From Puniceicoccaceae bacterium 5H (GTDB taxonomy: Bacteria; Verrucomicrobiota; Verrucomicrobiia; Opitutales; Oceanipulchritudinaceae): DNA of 64,000 bases. The notes under the pieces were generated by a model. It saw only the letters and a list, made by a program, of their open reading frames with translations. It had not been told where the DNA came from and did not search any database. The DNA is taken from positions 310,001 through 374,000 of the forward strand of contig WOUP01000002.1 of NCBI GenBank assembly GCA_009772895.1. The letters run 5' to 3'. How positions within the stretch are numbered: the first letter of the stretch is position 1; the number at the start of each line of letters is the position of its first letter. Below, one piece after another: positions 18,501-24,924 of the stretch. Both the position numbers and the translations under genes were made by a program.

Positions 18501-18665
18501 GTCGAGACGAAGGGGGAGTCTACGCAATAAGGAGAATTTGCCGGTCCTTCGAGGCTGCCACTTCACCGCTGCTGGCACAAAACTGCCGCTTGCTGACTGT
18601 AAGACTCTTCTGCCTGATTTCAGGGATACCGGATGGCTTCGCCCCCGTGCTATCTTGAGGTTCAT
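15534..18665 (-). CDS. Propeller-sensor histidine kinase (Reg_prop-Y_Y_Y-HisKA_3), up to 1043 aa
   Basis: A hydrophobic signal segment (WFFLLACSLCMFQSLAGG, around residues 70-87) is followed by a periplasmic two-component-regulator propeller. Its repeats include WTTEDGLPHNSLTTIVQDTRG, 'GFLWMASLGGLVRFDG' and many similar 'GxLWxAS' blades to about residue 700. A Y_Y_Y domain lies at about 730-792, one membrane helix at about 808-825, then HisKA_3 with phospho-acceptor H856 in RDLHDDLGGRL and a C-terminal ATPase domain (ALTNVLKHAEA, RDNGHGFDP). Such sensors bind oligosaccharides and switch on utilisation loci. The start is uncertain: the ATG at 18665 leaves only 26 bp to the divergent GH2 gene and puts 65 basic residues before the signal, so a GTG or TTG start 45-60 codons in is possible. 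Confidence 0.92.
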   Translation of the reverse strand: MNLKIARGRSHPVSLKSGRRVLQSASGSFVPAAVKWQPRRTGKFSLLRRLPLRLDVRAAHRHRPALPRAWFFLLACSLCMFQSLAGGESVPPSRDYYMRTWTTEDGLPHNSLTTIVQDTRGFLWMASLGGLVRFDGVTFKSLQLSAQERPRGYNIRALAADPEAGLLFEPTSGRILSFRDGKVGRHPLADVLGSRQVKELYHAPDGAWWASFPDGRLLRWTPETTQWFGPDEGLHARNNQRATFAVDAAGTLWVCASGFFGTYHDGALHPSSLGLAEPQSITNDPGGGIWICTQEALLRLREGEISTLARDVPWRQASAELRRIDVNARGEAWIAAGRLGLFRWSEQTGLQQMRIPFPVINYVMEDREGSIWIASDGNGLGQLREKTFQRFDTSSGLQEDVCNAVFCASDGALWLANQGGGIARIQGDAAVPLDLKVAGKTPALSTLCLDHQGNLWAGGRSGLYRFAPPYEQGERLPRPAQDVNLLYTARNGDVWFASFAGAFGYFRRGEMHVLPSGDRDTSQSIRSIAEGAEGEIWLGTYHGDLFRYRDGQLKAQNVGFPIHSLHTDAEGRLWIATVDGLLVRQGEQFVRLTETQGLADNLISQLSEDPHGNLWFASRSGLYYARKAALLDVAEGRQETFVSHRYGKDQGLTGLSFLNNYFPATQTGADSRLWFVSSDGVIAIDTNAVPAEQAPPHVYFDAVRIDGEPKTVGGPELRLPPGPHRIEIDFAVPCFTDPRNLLIRHRLEGADPDWNDTDNARTISYSGLAPGTYRLLITAANGPNSWTPTPATLVFRVPPAWWQTAWFRIGAALLAGLLLVLIVRKWSQHHLRQRLQRLERDQALEQERARIARDLHDDLGGRLTALQLLAARLPRAAPKDLPEGLQLLAERAHRLNSDVHGIVWLMTPRESSLQNLAEFLRRYASELFKNTQIHCETDDPEGVPAHPISPDAQHHVFFVAKEALTNVLKHAEASQVQVDFACDQRCFRCTIRDNGHGFDPARTALDGNGLRNMQTRLREIKGELHVASTPGEGTTVTISLPIP

Positions 18666-18691
18666 CTATCAGCCCCATTCCCCCTCGAGAT

Positions 18692-21679
18692 ATGCCCATT
18701 CCTTTCCCCCTACGTGCGCTCTTTTATTCGCTGTGCAGCCTGTTGCTCTTCGTCGGCCTGACGACGCAGGGTTTCGCCGACCACCCGGAGCGGCTCAACC
18801 TGAACTTCAACGCGGGCTGGCGTCTGGGGGTGGGCGAACACCCCGGCGCCGAGCAGCCGGATTTCGACGACGCGGGCTTTGAACCGGTCACGCTGCCCCG
18901 GGCCTGGAACGAAGACGACGCTTTCCGCCTGTCCATCCACGATCACCGCACCGGGATCGCCTGGTACCGCAAGCACTTCAAGCTGCCGCAGCGCGAGGAG
19001 CCGGGCCGGGTCTACATCGAGTTCGAAGGTGCGCGGCAACTGGCGGAGGTGTGGGTCAACGGTCAGCGCGTCGGCTCCCACGAAAACGGCGTCATGGCCT
19101 TCGGTTTCGACCTGACGGACTACGTCAAACCGTGGCCGGAAGAGAACGTCATTGCCGTGCGCACGGACAACGCGTGGAACTATCGCGAACAGCTTTCGGG
19201 CCAGACCTTTCAGTGGGCGGACCGCAACTTCAATGCGAACTACGGCGGGCTGGTGAAGAACGTGCGCCTGCACCTTACCGGCATCCTGCACCAGACGCTG
19301 CCCCTCTACTCCAGCCTGGGGCATACCGGTGTCTACGTTTACCCGACGGATATCGATCTCGAGGGTAAGCGGGCCGTGATTCACGTGGAGTCCGAGGTCG
19401 TCTACGCACCGCGCGCGGATCAGGAATTTACGTTCGAGGTCGAGATCCGGGATCGCGAAGGCAAGCTGGTCTCGAGCTTCTCCGGCGGCACCTTCACCGC
19501 CCCGGGGCGCGGGCGCGTCGTGGCCAAGGCCGAGGCGGAGGTCGACGACCTCGAGTTTTGGAGCTGGGGCTACGGCTACCTGTATGAGGTCACGACGCTG
19601 CTGAAGGTCGACGGCCAGGTCGTCGACCGTGTCCGCACCACGACGGGTTTCCGCAAGACCGCATTCGAGCACGGGGTGGTGAAGCTCAACGATCGCGTGT
19701 TGCAGATCAAGGGTTATGCCCAGCGCACGTCCAACGAGTGGCCCGCTGTAGGCCTCTCGGTGCCACCGTGGCTCAGCGACTACTCCAACGCCCTGATGGT
19801 CGAGAGCGGAGCCAACATGGTGCGTTGGATGCACGTGACGCCGTGGAAGCAGGATGTCGAGTCCTGCGACCGGGTCGGCCTCATGCAGACGATGCCCGCC
19901 GGCGACTCCGAGCGTGACGCCACCGGGCGGAAGTGGGTCCAGCGCCTCGAGTTGATGCGCGACGCGATCATCTACAACCGCAACAATCCGAGCATCGTCG
20001 CCTACGAGGCGGGCAACAACGGCATCAGCGAGGCCCACATGGCCGAGATGAAGGCCATCCGCGACCGATTCGACCCTCACGGTGGGCGTGCGATCGGCAG
20101 CCGCGACATGTTGGGCTCCGAGGAGGCGGAATACGGCGGCGAAATGCTCTACATCAACAAGAGCGCGAGCCAGCCCTATTGGCAGACGGAGTATTCGCGC
20201 GACGAGGGGCTGCGCAAATACTGGGACGAATATTCACCGCCTTACCACGAGGAAGGGGAGGGGCCGCTTTATCGCGGTCACCCGGCTCCGGCTTACAATC
20301 ACAATCAGGACCAGCACGCGATCGAAGACGTGGTGCGTTGGTACGACTACTGGCGCGAGCGCCCCGGCACGGGTGAGCGCGTCAATGCCGGCGGCCTCAA
20401 CATCATCTTTTCCGACACCAACACGCATTATCGCGGGGCCGAGAACTACCGCCGCAGCGGTGAAGTCGATCCCATGCGCATCCCCAAAGACGGCTTTTTC
20501 GCCCACCAGGTGATGTGGAACGGTTGGGTCGATCCGGCCCAACCGCAGGCGCACATCCTCGGTCACTGGAACTATGCGCCAGATGTGATCAAAGACATTT
20601 ACGTCGTCTCGAACACCGATTCGGTCGAGCTCCGCGTCAATGGCCGCTCGCTGGGGCAGGGCAAACGCAGCCACCACTTCCTCTTCACCTTCAAGAACGT
20701 GGCCTGGGAGCCGGGTGTGATCGAAGCCATCGGCCGCAACGAACAGGGTGAGGCGGTCTGCACGGCCCGCCATGAAACGGCGGGTGCTCCAGTCGCGCTC
20801 AAGCTCCAGATCATGGATCATCCTGCCGGTTTGCACGCTAACGGGGCCGATCTGCTGCTGGCTCAGGTCGAAGTGGTCGACGCCCAGGGCCGCCGTTGCC
20901 CGACGGCGCTGAACAAGGTCGACTTTTCCCTCGAAGGCCCCGCCGAGTGGCGCGGCGGCATCGCGCAGGGGCCGGACAACTACATTCTGTCCCAGACCCT
21001 GCCGGTCGAGGGCGGGGTCAACCGTGTGCTCGTGCGCACCACGACCGAGAGCGGCCGCATCACCCTGCGCGCCCGTGCCGAAGGCCTGGAGTCGGCCGAG
21101 GCCTCGATCCGTTCGGAACCGGTCGAAGTCGTGGACGGCTGGAGCTACCGCCACCCCGACGCGGGCCTGACGGGCGACCTGCAAAAAGGCCCAACGCCCG
21201 CCACTTCGTCCGTCACGCCCACCCGTCGGGCCGTGGCCGTTGCACAGGCTTCGAGTGCCCAGGGCAACGATCCGCAGCGAGCATTGGACGACAACGAGGC
21301 CACTGCCTGGACCGGCCCGGGGCCGATCACCTTCCAGCTCGAGCGCCCGGCGGCGCTGCACGAGATCACGGTCAAGACCGGCGGCTTCCGCGCTCGCAGC
21401 TATCCCATCCGCGTCTCCGTCGACGGCCAGGAGGTCTACCTGGGCGCCACTCCGCGCAGCCTCGGCTATGTGACCCTGCCGCTGAAGCAAGTGCGCGGTC
21501 GCGAAGTCGAGATCGAGCTGCTGGCGGGCAGTGAAGCGCGCGACGCCTTCGGCGACATCACCGAGCTGGTCGATCAAGGCAACGCCACCACCGGGGAGGA
21601 AAACGTTGGTGAACGCGAGCTCTCCCTGATCGAAATCGAATTTTACGAGCCGATCGACGCCACTGCTTCCACGCAGTAG
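18692..21679 (+). CDS. Secreted GH2 enzyme with altered acid/base residue and F5/8-type domain, 995 aa
   Basis: The signal peptide (ALFYSLCSLLLFVGLTTQGFA) is followed by the GH2 sugar-binding jelly roll (AWYRKHFKLP, AEVWVNGQRVGSHENG), an Ig-like domain and a TIM barrel. The position of the usual acid/base motif 'NE' reads EAGNNG (residues 439-444), so the Glu is Asn443. The nucleophile site is intact at E500 (WQTEYSRDEG). After the barrel come a DUF4982/Ig-type region ('VSNTDSVELRVNGRSLG') and a C-terminal discoidin-like domain (about 870-960). GH2 members are beta-galactosidases, glucuronidases, mannosidases and others; here the substrate cannot be read from the sequence. The gene is divergent from a propeller histidine kinase, its likely regulator. 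Confidence 0.88.
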   Translation: MPIPFPLRALFYSLCSLLLFVGLTTQGFADHPERLNLNFNAGWRLGVGEHPGAEQPDFDDAGFEPVTLPRAWNEDDAFRLSIHDHRTGIAWYRKHFKLPQREEPGRVYIEFEGARQLAEVWVNGQRVGSHENGVMAFGFDLTDYVKPWPEENVIAVRTDNAWNYREQLSGQTFQWADRNFNANYGGLVKNVRLHLTGILHQTLPLYSSLGHTGVYVYPTDIDLEGKRAVIHVESEVVYAPRADQEFTFEVEIRDREGKLVSSFSGGTFTAPGRGRVVAKAEAEVDDLEFWSWGYGYLYEVTTLLKVDGQVVDRVRTTTGFRKTAFEHGVVKLNDRVLQIKGYAQRTSNEWPAVGLSVPPWLSDYSNALMVESGANMVRWMHVTPWKQDVESCDRVGLMQTMPAGDSERDATGRKWVQRLELMRDAIIYNRNNPSIVAYEAGNNGISEAHMAEMKAIRDRFDPHGGRAIGSRDMLGSEEAEYGGEMLYINKSASQPYWQTEYSRDEGLRKYWDEYSPPYHEEGEGPLYRGHPAPAYNHNQDQHAIEDVVRWYDYWRERPGTGERVNAGGLNIIFSDTNTHYRGAENYRRSGEVDPMRIPKDGFFAHQVMWNGWVDPAQPQAHILGHWNYAPDVIKDIYVVSNTDSVELRVNGRSLGQGKRSHHFLFTFKNVAWEPGVIEAIGRNEQGEAVCTARHETAGAPVALKLQIMDHPAGLHANGADLLLAQVEVVDAQGRRCPTALNKVDFSLEGPAEWRGGIAQGPDNYILSQTLPVEGGVNRVLVRTTTESGRITLRARAEGLESAEASIRSEPVEVVDGWSYRHPDAGLTGDLQKGPTPATSSVTPTRRAVAVAQASSAQGNDPQRALDDNEATAWTGPGPITFQLERPAALHEITVKTGGFRARSYPIRVSVDGQEVYLGATPRSLGYVTLPLKQVRGREVEIELLAGSEARDAFGDITELVDQGNATTGEENVGERELSLIEIEFYEPIDATASTQ

Positions 21680-21716
21680 CAAGCGCTGCCCGCTTCCAGA
21701 CCGCCTTATCGTTTCA

Positions 21717-21750
21717 GCCTCCTCCCTCCGCCGGGAAGGAGGCTTTTTTT
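21717..21750 (+). terminator. Rho-independent terminator after the GH2 gene
   Basis: GCCTCCT pairs with AGGAGGC (with additional C/G pairs inside) and is followed directly by TTTTTTTG. It lies 38 bp beyond the GH2 stop codon on the same strand. Confidence 0.9.
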
Positions 21751-21817
21751 GTCTCGGGGCGGCACGTCGCCCTCCCCGCGAGGGCGCGGATTGACGTTTT
21801 CAGGTGGAACGGATTGA

Positions 21818-22327
21818 ATGGTGGGAGTGATGTGGAAGCTCATGCGTATGCGGTCGAGGCTGACCGGGTTGGTGTGCTTGCTCGGGGTGTGCAGCCAGTT
21901 GGGTTGTGCGCCCAACAGTGAAGCTGCCAGCAACCGTCCACCAGTGGAAATGTCTCGGACGGTGGGGCCTGAAGGCGGCACGCTCACGCTGGGAGAGGCG
22001 CGGGTGACGATCCCGCCGGATGCGCTGGCTGCGGCGACCACGGTCCGGTTGGCCCGGGTGACGGAACCCCGGGTGCGGGTGACGCGCGGTGTCTGGGCCG
22101 GGTGGTGCTGTGAACTCGAGGCTGTCGGAGTCGAACAGTTTTCTGCGCCGGTGGCGCTATCCTTGGCGGTGCCGCCGGGGGTTGAGGTGCCGGTGGGCTA
22201 TCGGGTGGATGCGCACGGTGAACTGCACGACCTGACTCTGGTCTCGCGCGATCCGGAGACGGGCGAGGCGTTGTTTCATACTTTTGTGCCCGGTCGGTTC
22301 ACCTGGGTGGATGCGACGCCGCGTTGA
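21818..22327 (+). CDS. Small secreted ZU5-like domain protein, probable lipoprotein, 169 aa
   Basis: A basic and hydrophobic N-terminus (MRMRSRLTGLVCLLGVCSQLGC) ends at a Cys that could be lipidated, although the residue at -3 is Gln and the lipobox is imperfect. The mature part contains VGPEGGTLTLGEARVTIPPDAL, the hallmark of a ZU5-like domain, followed by about 90 further beta-rich residues. The start at 21818 has AGGTGG about nine bases upstream; the ATG at 21830 is an alternative. The gene converges with 22394-24664, which carries a related ZU5-like domain. No enzymatic residues are evident; a surface-binding or assembly role is possible but not shown. Confidence 0.75.
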   Translation: MVGVMWKLMRMRSRLTGLVCLLGVCSQLGCAPNSEAASNRPPVEMSRTVGPEGGTLTLGEARVTIPPDALAAATTVRLARVTEPRVRVTRGVWAGWCCELEAVGVEQFSAPVALSLAVPPGVEVPVGYRVDAHGELHDLTLVSRDPETGEALFHTFVPGRFTWVDATPR

Positions 22328-22334
22328 GCGGGCG

Positions 22335-22366
22335 CAAAAAAGCCCCGGTCGTGAGGGACCGAGGCT
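22335..22366 (-). terminator. Rho-independent terminator of the 22394-24664 gene
   Basis: Read on the minus strand, AGCCTCGGTC and GACCGGGGCT form a 10-bp stem (one G-T pair) followed by TTTTTTG. It lies 28 bp after the stop codon of the minus-strand gene and begins only 8 bp after the stop of the convergent plus-strand gene. Confidence 0.88.
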
Positions 22367-22393
22367 GGGAAAAGCCGGTGGGGGCGGGGCGCT

Positions 22394-24664
22394 CTATTCG
22401 GCGGACTGCCAGGCGTCCTTGCGGGCCTTGGCGGCCGGATCGACCACTTCGAGGAACTGCGGGTGGGCGATTGCGGTCGCGCTCTGCGGGGCCGTCGCAT
22501 CGCTGGTAGCGGCGTTCGGGCTGGTGGCCTGGACAGGTGTAAAGCTGCCGATTGTCACCCAGTCGCTGCCCGTGCTGCCCGGTGCATCATTGCTGGAGCT
22601 GTCGACCGTCAGGGTGCCGCTATAGTTGTAGGTCTCGACCCGGTCGGAGCCTTCGTAGAGGTTGACGGTCACACGGTAGGGGGCGGAGAGGCCCGTGTCG
22701 TGCGCGGAATAGTAGTGCAGGCGCACGTTATAGGGCTCACCCCAGCGCACGGTGTCGGTCGTTGCGAGTGTCCAGTGTTCCGGGCCGTAGCCGTCGGTAT
22801 CGTCGAAATCGAGTTCGCCGCCGTCAGCGGTGGTTTTGTCGCTGTACCACGAGGTGTCGCCCGTGGGGTCGGTCACGTAGAGGTCCACATCTGTCTGGTC
22901 GGTCGTCCAGGTGAGGGTGACGAGGATGACGGATTCGAGCGTGTCCAGGTTCAGCTCAAAGGGCGCGATCTGGGTGTTCGGGCGCTCCAGCAGGTTGCCG
23001 TTGCTATCCTTGGCCTCGGTCTTGAAGGTCAGCTCATTGAGCCCTTCGACCAGGTTCACCGCCACGGTAAAGTCGCCGTTCTGGTCGACACCGGTGCTGT
23101 AGGCCACAGTGCCGTTGAGCATGACGGTGAGCTTCTCGATCAGGGCCTGCCCGCTCTGGATGTTGCCCGTGAGCGTTATGTTGCGGTCGGTCACGGTATC
23201 GCCGTCGGTGTAATTGATGATGGCGACCTGGGCGAGGCCGCTGCCGCTGAAGTTGTCTTCCGCGTCCTGATAGATGTTCTGGAACGACTCGTAGGTAAAG
23301 GAGCCTGAGCCGATGTGGCCGGTCGTGGTGTAACTCTGGTAATTCGTCAGCACGTGGGTGCTGTCGTTATACGTGATGAAGTTGGCCGCGCCCGGCACGT
23401 TGGGGTCGTTGATGTAGACCTTGCCGTCGGCGTCGAAGTCGTAGGCCAGGACGGCGTGGGCGGCGCCGGGACGGGCAAGATAGAGGATGGTCGGCGCGTC
23501 GGTGTTGGCGATGACGTTGGTGATGGTCGCGTAGAGCTGTTGGTCGGACAACGCGGCGGTCTGCTGCACGCGCGGCACATAGCTGCTCCACTTTTGGGTG
23601 AGGGCGGTGTGGGCGCGAGTGGCGATGATGTTTTGCCCGCGCACGCTCTGGTTGCCGTCACCGCTGTAGGTGCCCATGTAGCTATGGTAGAGGTCGCCAT
23701 GGTCGTGGCGGTAATACCACTGCGCAAAGGCGGCCATGCCAAAGCATTCGCCGCCCGGATTGTACGACGAGCCCGTGTTCACGACCTGAAAGCCGTTGAC
23801 GCCCGGCTGGTAGTCCTGGCCGAAAATGAGGTCGTAGAGGGAGACGAGGAAGTCGGTGAAGACGGAGGCGTGGAAGGTCTCGTAGGTCAGCGTGCCATTG
23901 GCCTCGTCCACATCCACTACCTGGCAGGCCTGCAGCAGGCCGCCTTCGTCCACGTAGTAGGGCACGGCGATGATGTCCTGCTCGGCATTGAAGGGGATCG
24001 TGACCGCGAGCGGCTCCTCGAAGTGGGTCAGGCCGTCGGCGTCGATCGAGATGATGCGGCCCGAGGCCGTGCCCACGTTGGGGCGGATGTCGGCGTCGAT
24101 GTAGCCCAGCGTGATGGTGCGCTCATCCGGCAGCGCGCCGGCCGGCACATCGAGGGTCACCCCGGCCAGTTCGCCTGTGTCGATGGTCAGGCTGCCGCCT
24201 TGGGGCCCCATGGTGCTGGAGTCAACTTCGACCGGGTCGGGCAGATCACTCACCTGCACGGCATCGCGGAAGAGCGTGGTCAACTCCTGCAGCCACGTCT
24301 CCTGGCGATAGCTCCAGAACCAGGCCTTTTGAAAATCGCCGGAGGTGTCGTGCAGCACCCAGTCGTTTTCGTTCCAGGACCAGATGACGGGGTAGGCACC
24401 GGATTCGGTCCAGAGCCAGCCGTATTCGGGGCGCCAGAACCACATGCCGTCAGCATCACCCTGGTAGTAGATCCAGCCCAGGTTATCCTGATAAATCCAG
24501 TTGTCATTGGCGGTATCGTCCCAGACCCAGCCGATCCAGCCGGTGGTAGACCAGCCGTTTTCGTCTTTGGGCAGATCCGAAAAGACATCGGCCTGCAGCT
24601 GAGTTACCGCGGAGGACAGCAGTGTTGCGCCGAGGAGCGCCAGAGATATACGAGTCGTTAACAT
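22394..24664 (-). CDS. Secreted protein with Trp-rich module, ZU5-like domain, papain-like peptidase triad and DUF2135-like domain, 756 aa
   Basis: A signal peptide (LALLGATLLSSAVTQLQA) leads to a Trp-rich module of about 95 residues (GWIGWVWDD, LGWIYYQGDADGMWFW, YGWLWTESGAYPVIWSW). Residues about 148-245 form a ZU5-like domain (TMGPQGGSLTIDTGELAGV...). A papain-like or C39-like unit follows, with C307 in GGECFGMAAFAQWYY, H403 in GAAHAVLAYDF and N419-D420 in YINDPN, the order and spacing of a Cys/His/Asn triad. Residues about 500-580 look like an Ig-type bacterial domain (GNIQSGQALIEKLTVMLNG). The C-terminal part (TLTWTTDQTDVDLYVTDPTG) resembles DUF2135. The combination suggests a surface-exposed cysteine peptidase or transglutaminase-fold enzyme acting on protein or peptide. 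I know no characterised protein with this architecture. Confidence 0.8.
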   Translation of the reverse strand: MLTTRISLALLGATLLSSAVTQLQADVFSDLPKDENGWSTTGWIGWVWDDTANDNWIYQDNLGWIYYQGDADGMWFWRPEYGWLWTESGAYPVIWSWNENDWVLHDTSGDFQKAWFWSYRQETWLQELTTLFRDAVQVSDLPDPVEVDSSTMGPQGGSLTIDTGELAGVTLDVPAGALPDERTITLGYIDADIRPNVGTASGRIISIDADGLTHFEEPLAVTIPFNAEQDIIAVPYYVDEGGLLQACQVVDVDEANGTLTYETFHASVFTDFLVSLYDLIFGQDYQPGVNGFQVVNTGSSYNPGGECFGMAAFAQWYYRHDHGDLYHSYMGTYSGDGNQSVRGQNIIATRAHTALTQKWSSYVPRVQQTAALSDQQLYATITNVIANTDAPTILYLARPGAAHAVLAYDFDADGKVYINDPNVPGAANFITYNDSTHVLTNYQSYTTTGHIGSGSFTYESFQNIYQDAEDNFSGSGLAQVAIINYTDGDTVTDRNITLTGNIQSGQALIEKLTVMLNGTVAYSTGVDQNGDFTVAVNLVEGLNELTFKTEAKDSNGNLLERPNTQIAPFELNLDTLESVILVTLTWTTDQTDVDLYVTDPTGDTSWYSDKTTADGGELDFDDTDGYGPEHWTLATTDTVRWGEPYNVRLHYYSAHDTGLSAPYRVTVNLYEGSDRVETYNYSGTLTVDSSSNDAPGSTGSDWVTIGSFTPVQATSPNAATSDATAPQSATAIAHPQFLEVVDPAAKARKDAWQSAE

Positions 24665-24667
24665 AGC

Positions 24668-24681
24668 AGGATCATGATCCT
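24668..24681. promoter_or_regulatory. Perfect 14-bp palindrome next to the start of the Trp-rich/peptidase gene
   Basis: AGGATCATGATCCT is a perfect palindrome that ends 3 bases before the ATG on the minus strand, covering the place of the ribosome-binding site. It could be an operator or a leader hairpin that hides the initiation region. A second perfect 12-bp palindrome (GCGCTGCAGCGC, 24837-24848) lies further upstream in the same 260-bp gap. Neither has a T run. Confidence 0.45.
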
Positions 24682-24924
24682 ACGGGTGGCCTCGAAGCTA
24701 GCAATGCTGGCGGCGTAAGGTTGATCCCCTTGAGGTGGTTAAAAATCCATAAAGGATTCGAGTTCAGTTAACAGGGGCGGTCTTGACTGATTGAGCAAGC
24801 TGCGAATCTTGAGGGGTTGTGCGAACGATTGAGGGTGCGCTGCAGCGCGGAATAGGATTTTGATGAACTAATATCTTCAGGCTTTGGCCGGGAGTAAATC
24901 AGGCTCAGTTGCAGGCCTAGTCCC

